This document shows, in pieces, positions 1 through 8,697 of a DNA stretch of 31,046 nt (its first letter is position 1; every line of letters begins with the position of its first letter). A model generated the notes under the pieces. That model was not told the origin of the DNA, ran no database searches, and saw only the letters and a program-made list of their open reading frames with translations. Source of the DNA: SHNJ01 sp964458615 (GTDB lineage: Bacteria; Pseudomonadota; Alphaproteobacteria; SHNJ01). A program made the position numbers and the translations under genes. The stretch covers positions 1-31,046 of the forward strand of contig CAYWJR010000013.1 in assembly GCA_964458615.1 (NCBI GenBank), read 5' to 3'.

Positions 1-770
1 TTTTATCGCTGGGCACGTCGGGTGTTTTGTTCGTCGCCAACGATGCGTTCCGCCCTAATCCGGAAAAAACCGTTCACGCGTTTTGTCATTGTTTGCCGGG
101 ACAGTGGCATCAGATGTCGGTAATCTTGTCGGCGGCTTCGGCGCTTAGCTGGTATGCCGATGTGCATGGCGATGAAAATCCGGAACGTCTGGTGAATGAG
201 GCGGCGGCCAGCAAGGCATTGAATAATCCTAACCGCGTTTATTTCCTTCCCTATCTGTCGGGCGAGCGTACGCCGCATAATAATCCATACGCGACCGGTA
301 ATTTTATCGGTCTTACCGGCGCAACGACGCGCAGCGATATTGTGACTTCGATTATGGAAGGCGTCGCATTCGCGTTCGCCGATGGGCTGCAAGTGCTGCT
401 TGAAACCGGTGCGAAGATCGACACGATTTCCGTGATCGGCGGTGGTCGCCGCTGGCCGTATTGGGGTCGCATGCTGGCCAGCGTTTTGGGTCACAGCCTG
501 ACATACCACGAAGGCACCGATGTCGGTCCATCGCTGGGCGCGGCGCGATTGGCGAAAATCGCGCAAACCGGCGCGGATCCGAAAACGGTTTGCTCCGCCC
601 CGCCGGTAAAGCAAGTCATTAAACCCGAAGCGCCGTTGCGCGACATGATGCTGGAACGTTTGGAAAAATGGCGCGACATGTATGCGCGTACCGGTGATTT
701 GTTTGTGCCAAAAAATTCGGACAAGGTTGTCAGCGGAGGATTCGGAAAAACCGCCAAGGCGGCCAGCTAG
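1..770 (+). CDS. xylB: Xylulokinase, C-terminal part (5' end outside window)
   Basis: This is the C-terminal half of a FGGY-family sugar kinase that phosphorylates D-xylulose to xylulose 5-phosphate in the cytoplasm, feeding the pentose phosphate pathway. The reading frame is open from base 3 and begins inside the gene with SLGTSGVLFVANDAF, a nucleotide-binding stretch typical of XylB. It continues with HAFCHCLPGQWHQMSV, FLPYLSGERTPHNNP, the ADP-binding VIGGGRRWPYW and DVGPSLGAARLA, all in the order and spacing of E. coli XylB. The TTG at base 27 is an internal codon, not a start. The gene ends with TAG five bases before glucokinase, so it probably heads or continues an operon that starts to the left. 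No xylose isomerase is visible here, so the physiological sugar cannot be confirmed. Confidence 0.93.
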   Translation, partial: LSLGTSGVLFVANDAFRPNPEKTVHAFCHCLPGQWHQMSVILSAASALSWYADVHGDENPERLVNEAAASKALNNPNRVYFLPYLSGERTPHNNPYATGNFIGLTGATTRSDIVTSIMEGVAFAFADGLQVLLETGAKIDTISVIGGGRRWPYWGRMLASVLGHSLTYHEGTDVGPSLGAARLAKIAQTGADPKTVCSAPPVKQVIKPEAPLRDMMLERLEKWRDMYARTGDLFVPKNSDKVVSGGFGKTAKAAS

Positions 771-775
771 GCCTT

Positions 776-1738
776 ATGAATTTTCTTCTCTCCGACATCG
801 GCGGCACCAATGCGCGGTTTGCGTTGACCGATGGGTCGCGCGTGTCCGACGTCAAGATTCTAAAAACGGCGGATTATCCGAACTTAACCGATGCCGCGCT
901 TGCTTATGTCGGCGAAGTCCGAAAAAAAGGCGCGAAAATCGATCGCGCGGTTTTTTCGGTCGGCACCGCCGTTACCAGCGATGAAATTATTTTCCCGAAT
1001 TCGTCATGGTCTTTTTTCAAATCACGTTTGCAATCGGATTTGGCATTGACGCGTTTGGACGTGATGAACGATTTCAAGGCGGTGGCGTTATCCGTGCCGC
1101 ACGTCGACAAATCGCGCTTGATTCAAATTGGCGGCGGCAAGGCGCAGGAAAATCAGCCCATTGGCGTGATCGGCCCCGGCACGGGATTGGGTGTTGGATA
1201 TTTATTGCCGGACGGCAATGGCGGCTGGATCGCCAACAGCGGCGAGGGCGGGCATGTCACCGCGCCTGCGATGAACGATATTGAATGGCAAGTTATTCAG
1301 GAATTGAAACGCGAAAAATACACGCATGTGTCGGCGGAACGCATCGCATCGGGCAAGGGGTTGATCAACACGCATCAGGCGCTGTGCGCGATTTACAAAA
1401 AACCATATGTGGAAATCAGCGCCGAAGAAATCAGTCATCGCGCCATTGCGGGCGGCGATGATTTATGCAAACAGGCGTTGGATATTTTTTGCGGCATGCT
1501 GGGCACCGTTGCGGGGAACTTGGCGTTATTGCTGGGCGCGCATGGCGGGATTTATATTGCGGGCGGGATTGTGCCGCAAATTATGGATTATGTGCGCCAA
1601 TCGGCGTTTCGCGAACGCTTTGAAAATAAAGGACGGCGCAGGGATTACTTGGCCGCGATTCCGACCTGTGTTATAACCCAGGACAATCTGGCGTTTCTTG
1701 GGCTTTCCGCCTACGCCAAGCAACATTTCGGATCGTAA
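776..1738 (+). CDS. glk: Glucokinase
   Basis: ATP-dependent glucokinase of the bacterial Glk (ROK-distant, actin-fold) family, 320 residues, close to the 321 of E. coli Glk. It phosphorylates glucose to glucose 6-phosphate in the cytoplasm. The phosphate-binding DIGGTNARFAL is at residues 7-17. Further conserved blocks are VMNDFKAVALSVP, GPGTGLGVGYL and NSGEGGHVTAPA (sugar and nucleotide contacts), then ERIASGKGLINTHQAL and a glycine-rich IYIAGGIVPQ near the C-terminus. The ATG start lies five bases after the xylB stop, and the first residues match the family N-terminus, so it needs no extension. The stop is one base before the gabD start, indicating co-transcription and likely translational coupling. 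Confidence 0.93.
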   Translation: MNFLLSDIGGTNARFALTDGSRVSDVKILKTADYPNLTDAALAYVGEVRKKGAKIDRAVFSVGTAVTSDEIIFPNSSWSFFKSRLQSDLALTRLDVMNDFKAVALSVPHVDKSRLIQIGGGKAQENQPIGVIGPGTGLGVGYLLPDGNGGWIANSGEGGHVTAPAMNDIEWQVIQELKREKYTHVSAERIASGKGLINTHQALCAIYKKPYVEISAEEISHRAIAGGDDLCKQALDIFCGMLGTVAGNLALLLGAHGGIYIAGGIVPQIMDYVRQSAFRERFENKGRRRDYLAAIPTCVITQDNLAFLGLSAYAKQHFGS

Positions 1739-1739
1739 A

Positions 1740-3182
1740 ATGGCACAAAACGGCTTGCTGAAATCTGATGCTCTGATTGATGGGCAATGGGTGTCCGGCG
1801 TAAAAAAATTTCCCGTGAACAATCCCGCAACTGGCGAAAAAATCGCCGATGTCGCCGATTTGGGTTTGGTTGAAACCAAACGCGCGATTGATGCGGCGAA
1901 TGCGGCGCTTGCCGGATGGCGCGATTTGCCCGCGCGCGAACGCTGCAAAATTTTACGTGCCTGGAACGATTTGATTTTGAAAAACGCCGATGAACTGGCG
2001 CGGATCATGACCTTGGAACAAGGCAAGCCGCTGGCCGAGGCAAAGGGCGAAATTGTCTATGCCGCAACTTTCGTCGAATGGTACGCCGAAGAAGCAAAGC
2101 GTGTTTACGGCGATGTCATCCCGGCCAATAAATCCAATCAACGTATTTTGGTTTTAAAGCAGCCGATCGGCGTTGTCGGCGCCATCACGCCGTGGAATTT
2201 CCCATCCGCGATGATCACCCGCAAATGCGCCCCGGCGCTGGCGGCGGGATGCACGATTGTGTTGAAACCGGCGGAACAAACGCCGTTGTCGGCATTGGCG
2301 CTGGGTGAACTGGCGGTTCAGGCGGGCATGCCAAAAGGCGTTTTCAATATTGTAACCGGCATCGATCCCGAGGCGATTGGCGGCGAGCTGACATCGAATC
2401 CGATTGTCAAGAAAATCAGCTTTACTGGATCGACCGAAGTTGGAAAAATTTTAATGCGGCAATCGGCCGGTACGGTGAAAAAATTATCGCTGGAATTGGG
2501 CGGAAATTCGCCGTTCATCGTTTTCGCCGACGCGGATTTGGATGCGGCAATTGCGGGCGCGATGGCGTCGAAATTCCGCAACAACGGGCAAACATGCGTG
2601 TGCGCGAACCGGATTTTGGTCGAAAAACCGGTGTATGATCAATTCGCACAAAAATTGGCCGATGCGATTAAAAAAATGAAAGTCGCGAACGGCATGGATT
2701 CGGGCGCGCAATTGGGTCCATTGATCGACGATGCGGCATTGAAAAAAGTTTCGGAATTGGTCGATGATGCCAAATCCAACGGCGGAACAATCGCAATTGG
2801 CGGCAAACCGCACGATTTGGGACATACATTTTACGAGCCGACCTTGATTTTAAACGCCAATACCAAAATGCGGCTTAGCCGCGAAGAAATTTTTGGCCCC
2901 GTTGCGGCGTTATATCCGTTTTCCACCGAAGAAGAGGCCGTGCGCATCGCCAACGATACGCAATATGGATTGGCGTCTTATTGTTACACGCGCGATTTGG
3001 GCAGGGCGTTTCGCATGGCGTCGAATTTGGAATACGGCGTTGTGGGCATGAACGAAGGAATTATTTCCACCGAAATCGCGCCGTTTGGCGGGGTCAAGGA
3101 ATCGGGTTTCGGCCGCGAAGGGTCGTTTTACGGCATCGAAGATTACATCACGACCAAATACGTGTTAATGGGCGGATTATAA
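1740..3182 (+). CDS. gabD: Succinate-semialdehyde dehydrogenase (NADP+)
   Basis: Aldehyde dehydrogenase of the GabD type, 480 residues, oxidising succinate semialdehyde to succinate at the end of the GABA shunt. The ATG at 1740 is one base after the glk stop and gives the expected N-terminus; the longer open frame from 1698 would overlap glk. Visible motifs are TLEQGKPLAEAKGE (91-104), the Rossmann/cofactor stretch ITPWNFPSAMITRK (149-162), SFTGSTEVG, the general-base Glu252 in LELGGN and the nucleophile Cys286 in GQTCVCANR. The second cysteine (Cys288) two residues on is the redox-switch partner known in human and bacterial SSADH. The C-terminal APFGGVKESGFGREGS is also typical. A broader semialdehyde specificity (glutarate or methylmalonate) cannot be excluded, but similarity to E. 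coli GabD is high throughout. Confidence 0.88.
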   Translation: MAQNGLLKSDALIDGQWVSGVKKFPVNNPATGEKIADVADLGLVETKRAIDAANAALAGWRDLPARERCKILRAWNDLILKNADELARIMTLEQGKPLAEAKGEIVYAATFVEWYAEEAKRVYGDVIPANKSNQRILVLKQPIGVVGAITPWNFPSAMITRKCAPALAAGCTIVLKPAEQTPLSALALGELAVQAGMPKGVFNIVTGIDPEAIGGELTSNPIVKKISFTGSTEVGKILMRQSAGTVKKLSLELGGNSPFIVFADADLDAAIAGAMASKFRNNGQTCVCANRILVEKPVYDQFAQKLADAIKKMKVANGMDSGAQLGPLIDDAALKKVSELVDDAKSNGGTIAIGGKPHDLGHTFYEPTLILNANTKMRLSREEIFGPVAALYPFSTEEEAVRIANDTQYGLASYCYTRDLGRAFRMASNLEYGVVGMNEGIISTEIAPFGGVKESGFGREGSFYGIEDYITTKYVLMGGL

Positions 3183-3201
3183 AGGCCGCATTAAGATTTT
3201 T

Positions 3202-4830
3202 ATGAAAATAGCCTGCGCACAAATCAATTTGACGGTCGGCGATTTTGCCGCTAATTGCGCCAAGATTTTGGATTGCTGGCAACGCGCGCCGCACTCCGAT
3301 TTGTTGTTGACCCCGGAATTATCCATATCCGGTTACAGCCCCGAAGACATGATATTGAACGGCGATTTTGTATCGCAATCCATGCGCGCGGCCGAACAAT
3401 TGGCCGTAAAAATAACCCGGGGCGCGGTGATCGCCGGATCGCCATGGCGACATAGTGAAAAAATTTACAATGCCGCATTATTGATGCGGGACGGCAAAAT
3501 CGCCGAGGTGCAATTCAAATACGAATTGCCGAATTTCGGCGTTTTCGACGAACCGCGCATTTTTACCCAGGGCGAATTGCCAAAACCGATGATGATCGCG
3601 GGCGTGCCGGTTGGAATTTTGATATGCCGCGATTTGTGGCATGAACGGGTGGATCGCGCGCTGTACCAGGCGGGCGCAAAAATTTTATTGTCACCCAACG
3701 CGTCGCCGTTCGATTTGGAAAAAGACATTACCCGCAAGGGCGAAGTAAAGGAACGTTACGCCGAAACCAAATTGCCGATCGTTTATTTGAATACCGTTGG
3801 CGGCCAGGACGAAGTTGTGTTCGATGGCGCGTCGTTCGCGGTTGATGGCGCGGGAAAAATTATCGGCCAGGCGCCGCGTTGCGCGGAACATTTATTCCAT
3901 ATCGATTTCGATCCATCGTCCGGCGTATTGAAAACCGATTTGCCGCCTGCGGACAACGATTACGATACCGATGCGGAATTATATCAGGCGATGTGTTTGG
4001 GCACGCGCGATTATGTGCGCAAAAACGGATTCAGCCAGGTGTTGTTGGGATTGTCGGGCGGTGTCGATTCGGCATTGGTCGCTGTGATCGCGGCCGATGC
4101 ATTGGGCGCGAACAATGTGCGCGCGGTTATGTTGCCGTCGCCTTATACATCCGCGCACAGTACCGAAGACGCCATCGGATTGGCGCGGAATTTGGGCATA
4201 AAAATCGATGAAATAAATATCGCCGACATGATGCGCGTTGTGGAATCTTCGGTGGGATCCGTGGAAAAATTATCGGGGCTAAGTTTGGAAAATATGCAAT
4301 CGCGTTTGCGCGGATTGGCGTTGATGGCGATTTCCAATCAAACCGGCGCATTATTGTTGACCACCGGCAATAAATCGGAAAATGCGGCCGGGTACGCCAC
4401 ATTATACGGCGATATGTGCGGGGCATATAACCCGATCAAGGATTTGTATAAAACCCAGGTATATTCGGTTTGCGAATGGCGCAATTCGCCCCTGGCGATT
4501 GCGTGCGGGTTTAATGGCCAATCGCCAATTCCCGGGCGGATTTTGACCAAAGCGCCGACGGCGGAATTGCGCGCCGGGCAAAAAGATCAAGATACATTGC
4601 CGCCTTATGACCTGTTGGATAAGATTTTATACAAATTAATCGAACAAAATCAGAGCATTGCGGAAATCGTCGCCCACGGGTTCGATGCGGGTACGGTCTT
4701 GCAAATTGCGCAAATGCTTGATAAATCTGAATATAAGCGCCGGCAAGCGGCGCCAGGGCCGAAATTGTCGATCAAAGCCTTTGGCAAGGATCGCCGCATG
4801 CCCATTACCCAAAATTGGAAAAGAACATAA
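3202..4830 (+). CDS. nadE: Glutamine-dependent NAD(+) synthetase
   Basis: Two-domain, glutamine-hydrolysing NAD synthetase, 542 residues, converting deamido-NAD to NAD in the last step of NAD synthesis. The N-terminal nitrilase-fold glutaminase domain shows its Glu-Lys-Cys triad: Glu39 in LTPELSISGYSPED, Lys106 in VQFKYELPNFGVFDE and Cys142 in ICRDLWHE. Ammonia is passed to the C-terminal ATP-pyrophosphatase domain, which begins near residue 270 and carries the PP-loop SGGVDS (285-290). TTGNKSENAAGYATLYGD and YNPIKDLYKTQVY are the NadE substrate-binding blocks. The start follows gabD by 19 bases without a strong Shine-Dalgarno; the N-terminus MKIACAQINLTVGD is the usual one. A second NAD-related gene, nadK, lies at 28519-29277 but is unlinked. 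Confidence 0.95.
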   Translation: MKIACAQINLTVGDFAANCAKILDCWQRAPHSDLLLTPELSISGYSPEDMILNGDFVSQSMRAAEQLAVKITRGAVIAGSPWRHSEKIYNAALLMRDGKIAEVQFKYELPNFGVFDEPRIFTQGELPKPMMIAGVPVGILICRDLWHERVDRALYQAGAKILLSPNASPFDLEKDITRKGEVKERYAETKLPIVYLNTVGGQDEVVFDGASFAVDGAGKIIGQAPRCAEHLFHIDFDPSSGVLKTDLPPADNDYDTDAELYQAMCLGTRDYVRKNGFSQVLLGLSGGVDSALVAVIAADALGANNVRAVMLPSPYTSAHSTEDAIGLARNLGIKIDEINIADMMRVVESSVGSVEKLSGLSLENMQSRLRGLALMAISNQTGALLLTTGNKSENAAGYATLYGDMCGAYNPIKDLYKTQVYSVCEWRNSPLAIACGFNGQSPIPGRILTKAPTAELRAGQKDQDTLPPYDLLDKILYKLIEQNQSIAEIVAHGFDAGTVLQIAQMLDKSEYKRRQAAPGPKLSIKAFGKDRRMPITQNWKRT

Positions 4831-4833
4831 GTT

Positions 4834-6180
4834 ATGAGCAATAAAGTACGTCTTCGTTTCGCCCCATCGCCAACCGGCCGATTGCATTTGGGCAATGCCC
4901 GCGCGGCGGTGGTCAATTATTTATTCGCCAAATCCAAGGGCGGCGAATTCATGTTGCGGATTGACGATACGGATTTGGAACGTTCGACAAAAGAATTCGA
5001 AGACGGCATTTACGCCGATCTGAAATGGCTGGGTCTGAATTGGGATTTGACCGATAAACAATCGTTGCGCATGAATCGTTATGCCGAAGTGTTCGAGATT
5101 TTGAAAAAATCCGGGCGGATTTATCCATGTTATGAAACCGCCGAAGAATTGGATATGAAACGCAAAATCCAATTATCGCGCGGCAAACCGCCGATTTACG
5201 ATCGCGGCGCGTTGAAATTGACCGATGAAGAAAAACAGAAATTCGAATCCGAAGGGCGCAAACCGCATTGGCGGTTTTTGTTGAACCATGCGCCGATTTC
5301 ATGGGACGATATTATTCGCGGGGAAAATAATTTTCACGGCGAAAACCTGACCGATCCGATTTTATACCGCGCCGACAAAGGCCCGGTATATATGCTGGCA
5401 TCCGTTGTCGATGACGGGGATTTCGCGATTTCGCACATCGTGCGCGGCGAAGATCATGTGGCCAATACCGCCGTACAGATTCAAATTTTCGAGGCGTTGG
5501 GTTTCACCCCGCCGCAATTCGCGCATTTTTCGTTAATCACCGATGCATCGGGCGAAGGATTTTCCAAACGTACCGGATCGTTATCGTTGGGCACTTTGCG
5601 GGATGAAGGCATCGAGCCGATGGCGATTTGCGCGATGATGGCGAAATTGGGCACATCCTTGCCGGTGGAGCCGAAATTGACATTATCGGATTTGGCGCAA
5701 GGATATGAATTATCGATTTTTGGCCGTGCGCAACCGAAATTGGACAAGGCCGATTTGCTGGCATTGAATGTAAAATTATTGCACCACATGCCGTATTCCA
5801 TGGCGGTTGAAAAACTGCGTGCGCAGAATTTACCCGAAGTCGGCGAGGAATTTTGGAACGCCGTTCGCGGCAACATCAACAACATCCGCGAAATCGCCGA
5901 TTGGTATAATGTCTGCCACCAACCAATCACGCCGGTCATCAAGGATGCTGGCTTTGCGGCAGAGGCCGCAAAATTATTGCCGCCAGAACCATGGAGCACC
6001 GAAACCTGGTCCAAATTAGTCGATTCGGTCAAGGGTGCGACAGGCCGCAAGGGCAAGGAATTATTCATGCCATTACGTTTGGCATTGACCGGCCGGGAAC
6101 ATGGACCGGAATTGGCCAACATCTTGCCATTCATTGGCCGCGCCAAAGCGGAAAAGCGTTTGCAAGGTCAAGCGGCCTAA
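4834..6180 (+). CDS. gltX: Glutamyl-tRNA synthetase (GltX, alphaproteobacterial short type)
   Basis: Class I aminoacyl-tRNA synthetase that charges tRNA-Glu; in organisms without GlnRS it often also mischarges tRNA-Gln for GatCAB. It has 448 residues. The N-terminus RLRFAPSPTGRLHLGNARAA contains the HIGH-type motif HLGN (18-21), and the KMSKS-type loop is FSKRTGSLSL (243-252). The phrase EGIEPMAICAMMAKLGTS resembles the second GluRS (GltX2) found in many alphaproteobacteria, so this may be one of two paralogues; that is inference. The ATG lies three bases after the nadE stop. The following cysS start is one base after this stop, so nadE-gltX-cysS-trmJ form a tight translation-linked set. Confidence 0.93.
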   Translation: MSNKVRLRFAPSPTGRLHLGNARAAVVNYLFAKSKGGEFMLRIDDTDLERSTKEFEDGIYADLKWLGLNWDLTDKQSLRMNRYAEVFEILKKSGRIYPCYETAEELDMKRKIQLSRGKPPIYDRGALKLTDEEKQKFESEGRKPHWRFLLNHAPISWDDIIRGENNFHGENLTDPILYRADKGPVYMLASVVDDGDFAISHIVRGEDHVANTAVQIQIFEALGFTPPQFAHFSLITDASGEGFSKRTGSLSLGTLRDEGIEPMAICAMMAKLGTSLPVEPKLTLSDLAQGYELSIFGRAQPKLDKADLLALNVKLLHHMPYSMAVEKLRAQNLPEVGEEFWNAVRGNINNIREIADWYNVCHQPITPVIKDAGFAAEAAKLLPPEPWSTETWSKLVDSVKGATGRKGKELFMPLRLALTGREHGPELANILPFIGRAKAEKRLQGQAA

Positions 6181-6181
6181 A

Positions 6182-7582
6182 ATGACTTTAAAAATTTATA
6201 ACACCTTAAGTCGCGAAAAAGAACAATTCACCCCGCGCGATTCGAAACGCATTACCATGTATGTATGCGGGCCGACCGTGTATGATTTTGCGCATATCGG
6301 CAATGCGCGGCCCGTCGTCGTTTTCGATGTGCTGTACCGTTTGTTGAAAAATTTATATCCGGATGTACGCGTCGAATATGCGCGCAACATCACCGATGTG
6401 GACGATAAAATCAACGCGAAGGGCCAGGAAATCGTGGCGCGGGATGGCGGCGATATCAACGCGGTAATTAAACAAATCACCCAGAAATTTGAAAATCATT
6501 ATAATAACGATATGGGTGCGTTGGGATGTTTGTTGCCCGATCATACGCCACACGCCACCGATCACATTCCGCAAATGATCGATATGATTCAGGAATTGAT
6601 CAAACGCGGCCATGCCTATGCGGCAGAAGGCCATGTGTTATTTAATGCGCCATCGATGACGGATTACGGCAAATTATCCCGCAACAGCCGCGAGGAATTG
6701 GTGGCCGGCGCGCGCGTCGATGTCGCGCCATATAAAAAAGATCCAACCGATTTCGTTCTTTGGAAGCCATCGTCACCGGATTTGCCGGGATGGGATTCAC
6801 CGTGGGGCCGGGGACGCCCCGGATGGCACATCGAATGTTCGGCGATGAGCCGCGCGGTTCTGGGCAATCAAATCGATATTCATGGCGGCGGATTGGATTT
6901 GCGTTTTCCGCATCATGAAAATGAAATCGCGCAAAGCGAATGTTCATGCGATGCGCAACCATTCGCGCGGTATTGGATGCATAACGGGTACCTGACCGTG
7001 AATGGCGAGAAAATGTCGAAATCATTAGGCAATTTTTTCACCGTACGCGAAGTTTTGGACAAAGGAATTCCCGGTGAGGTGATCCGTTTGGCCATGTTGA
7101 TGACCCATTATCGTAGCCCATTCGATTGGACCGATAATTTGCTGGAACAGGCGAAAGGTTTGCTGAACCGGTTTTATCTGGCTTTGGCCAATTTCAGTGG
7201 AGAACCTGCCGCAACGCCGTCTTTGGAAATCATTGAATCACTGTGCGATGACATGAATACTTCCCAAGCGGTTCGTCATTTGCACAGACTGACCAATGAT
7301 ATTATGCATGGTCAATCTTTGCCGCAAACTATGCAAGCAATGGCGCAGTTGAAAAAAGACGCATCGGTGCTTGGATTGCTGCAAAAAACAACCCAAGAAT
7401 GGCAGCGCGGCGAAACAACCCAAGATGAATCGAGCCAGATCGAACAATTGATTGCGGAACGCGCAACGGCAAAATCATCCAAAAATTTCGCCCGCGCCGA
7501 TGAAATCCGCAAACAATTAGATGCGATGGGTGTTGTATTGGAAGACAAACCCGGCGGCAAAACGGAGTGGCGGCGGAAATGA
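6182..7582 (+). CDS. cysS: Cysteinyl-tRNA synthetase
   Basis: Class I cysteinyl-tRNA synthetase, 466 residues (family about 460). The real start is ATG 6182, giving MTLKIYNTLSREKEQF; an in-frame extension to 6101 would lie inside gltX and has no family resemblance. The zinc-binding Cys29 sits in YVCGPTVYDFAHIGN, which also carries the HIGH motif (38-41). The other zinc ligands lie in WHIECSAMS and FPHHENEIAQSE. The KMSKS loop is exact, at 277-281 followed by LGNF. The C-terminal part holds the helical tRNA-binding region ending ARADEIRKQLDAMGVVLED, as in the family. The stop TGA overlaps the ATG of the next gene as ATGA. Confidence 0.96.
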   Translation: MTLKIYNTLSREKEQFTPRDSKRITMYVCGPTVYDFAHIGNARPVVVFDVLYRLLKNLYPDVRVEYARNITDVDDKINAKGQEIVARDGGDINAVIKQITQKFENHYNNDMGALGCLLPDHTPHATDHIPQMIDMIQELIKRGHAYAAEGHVLFNAPSMTDYGKLSRNSREELVAGARVDVAPYKKDPTDFVLWKPSSPDLPGWDSPWGRGRPGWHIECSAMSRAVLGNQIDIHGGGLDLRFPHHENEIAQSECSCDAQPFARYWMHNGYLTVNGEKMSKSLGNFFTVREVLDKGIPGEVIRLAMLMTHYRSPFDWTDNLLEQAKGLLNRFYLALANFSGEPAATPSLEIIESLCDDMNTSQAVRHLHRLTNDIMHGQSLPQTMQAMAQLKKDASVLGLLQKTTQEWQRGETTQDESSQIEQLIAERATAKSSKNFARADEIRKQLDAMGVVLEDKPGGKTEWRRK

Positions 7583-8403
7583 ATCCGCGCCCATATACCC
7601 CGCCCGATACTGGCGGAATGCAATCAAAATCACGCAAGGCGGATAAACCCGTTGCAACGCCGGATGCGGCGTTACAGCCAGTGATGATTCTGGTGCGCCC
7701 GCAATTGCCGGAAAATGTCGGCATGGCCGCGCGGGCGATGTTGAATTGTGGACTGTCGCAATTGCGCGTGGTGTCGCCGAAATTCGATTGGCCGAATCAG
7801 ACCGCATTTAACGCGTCATCCGGCGCCGATCAGGTGTTGCGCGATGCGCGCAAATTCGATTCTGTTCAGGATGCGATTGCGGATCTGCAGATTATTTATG
7901 CGACATCGCCGCGCAATCATTATTTGAATTTGCCGGTGGTGATGTTGCCAGATTGCGGGCCGGAATTGATCGGGGCGCAATTGACCGGCGAAAAAACCGG
8001 CATCCTGTTCGGTCCGGAACGCGCGGGATTGGAAAACGAAGACATCGCCCACGCCAATAAAATTCTGACCATTCCATTACAACGCGATTTCAATTCGCTG
8101 AATTTGTCCCAGGCGGTTTTGTTGGTCGGGTATCAATTGTTCCTGCAAATGTCGCGCCATGATCCGGCGGCGGTAAGCGAGCGGGGCAAAGCCGGCCGGT
8201 CCGATCCAGCAGCGCCGCGCGAGGAATTGAGTAATTTTTTAGGACGTTTAATCGGATTGCTGGACGATGGCGGATTTTTATATCCGCCGGAAAAACGCCC
8301 GGCGATGGTGGATAATTTGTCCGCGATGTTCGCCCGCATGGGTTTAAGCAGCAATGAAATTAAAACATTGCATGGCGTTGTTACGACTTTGATTAAAAAA
8401 TAA
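7579..8403 (+). CDS. trmJ: TrmJ-type tRNA (cytidine/uridine-2'-O-)-methyltransferase
   Basis: SPOUT-fold (TrmH superfamily) RNA 2'-O-methyltransferase of the TrmJ branch, probably modifying position 32 of the tRNA anticodon loop using S-adenosylmethionine. Motif 1 is ILVRPQLPENVGMAARAM (37-54), motif 2 is GILFGPERAGLENEDI (141-156) and motif 3 is IPLQRDFNSLNLSQAV (165-180), which together form the trefoil-knot SAM site. The start chosen is ATG 7579, which overlaps the cysS stop as ATGA with GGAG 11 bases upstream; GTG 7567 and ATG 7618 are alternatives because the first 34 residues are unstructured. The protein is 274 residues. It closes a block of tRNA-charging and tRNA-modifying genes. It ends three bases from the convergent gene at 8407. 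Confidence 0.86.
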   Translation: MNPRPYTPPDTGGMQSKSRKADKPVATPDAALQPVMILVRPQLPENVGMAARAMLNCGLSQLRVVSPKFDWPNQTAFNASSGADQVLRDARKFDSVQDAIADLQIIYATSPRNHYLNLPVVMLPDCGPELIGAQLTGEKTGILFGPERAGLENEDIAHANKILTIPLQRDFNSLNLSQAVLLVGYQLFLQMSRHDPAAVSERGKAGRSDPAAPREELSNFLGRLIGLLDDGGFLYPPEKRPAMVDNLSAMFARMGLSSNEIKTLHGVVTTLIKK

Positions 8404-8406
8404 CGG

Positions 8407-8697
8407 TTAACGCGCGCGTTCGATTCGCGGCAATTGCACAACGCGCTTGCCATGCAGGGGCAATGCGTTGACGATCGCGCACCCAACCAATACCGGCAAT
8501 GCAATCGCCGCGGCGATGGCGGTATATTGCGCGATTTGTTCCGATGCACCGCCGATTTGGCCGATTACAAAACCCGCGGCGCCGCCAAGCGGCACCATGA
8601 ACGGCGCGCAACCGACGCTTGCGATTGCGGCCATGCCATAATCTTGTTTTGCCCAGCAGGTTTGGTAAACGGTATCCCGTTGATGTAAATTTTCCAT
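8407..8697 (-). CDS. Small membrane protein of unknown function, two predicted spans
   Basis: A 96-residue protein I do not recognise. A polar N-terminus (MENLHQRDTVYQTC) is followed by a glycine-rich hydrophobic stretch at about 22-48 (GMAAIASVGCAPFMVPLGGA) and a second one at about 57-76 (YTAIAAAIALPVLVGCAIVN), then a basic tail ending RVVQLPRIERAR. This suggests a two-span inner-membrane protein with a positively charged C-terminus. Its ATG directly abuts the stop codon of the 161-residue gene upstream (TAAATG) and it has no Shine-Dalgarno of its own, so translation is probably coupled. The pair forms an operon driven from the promoter at 9212-9240. Confidence 0.7.
   Translation of the reverse strand: MENLHQRDTVYQTCWAKQDYGMAAIASVGCAPFMVPLGGAAGFVIGQIGGASEQIAQYTAIAAAIALPVLVGCAIVNALPLHGKRVVQLPRIERAR

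Noticed and set aside
5481..6146. A 221-residue open frame antisense to gltX
   Set aside because: GltX motifs are intact on the other strand, and the antisense protein has no domain or start signal.
6101..6181. Longer N-terminus for cysS
   Set aside because: It overlaps gltX out of frame, and the extra residues resemble nothing; ATG 6182 gives the family start.
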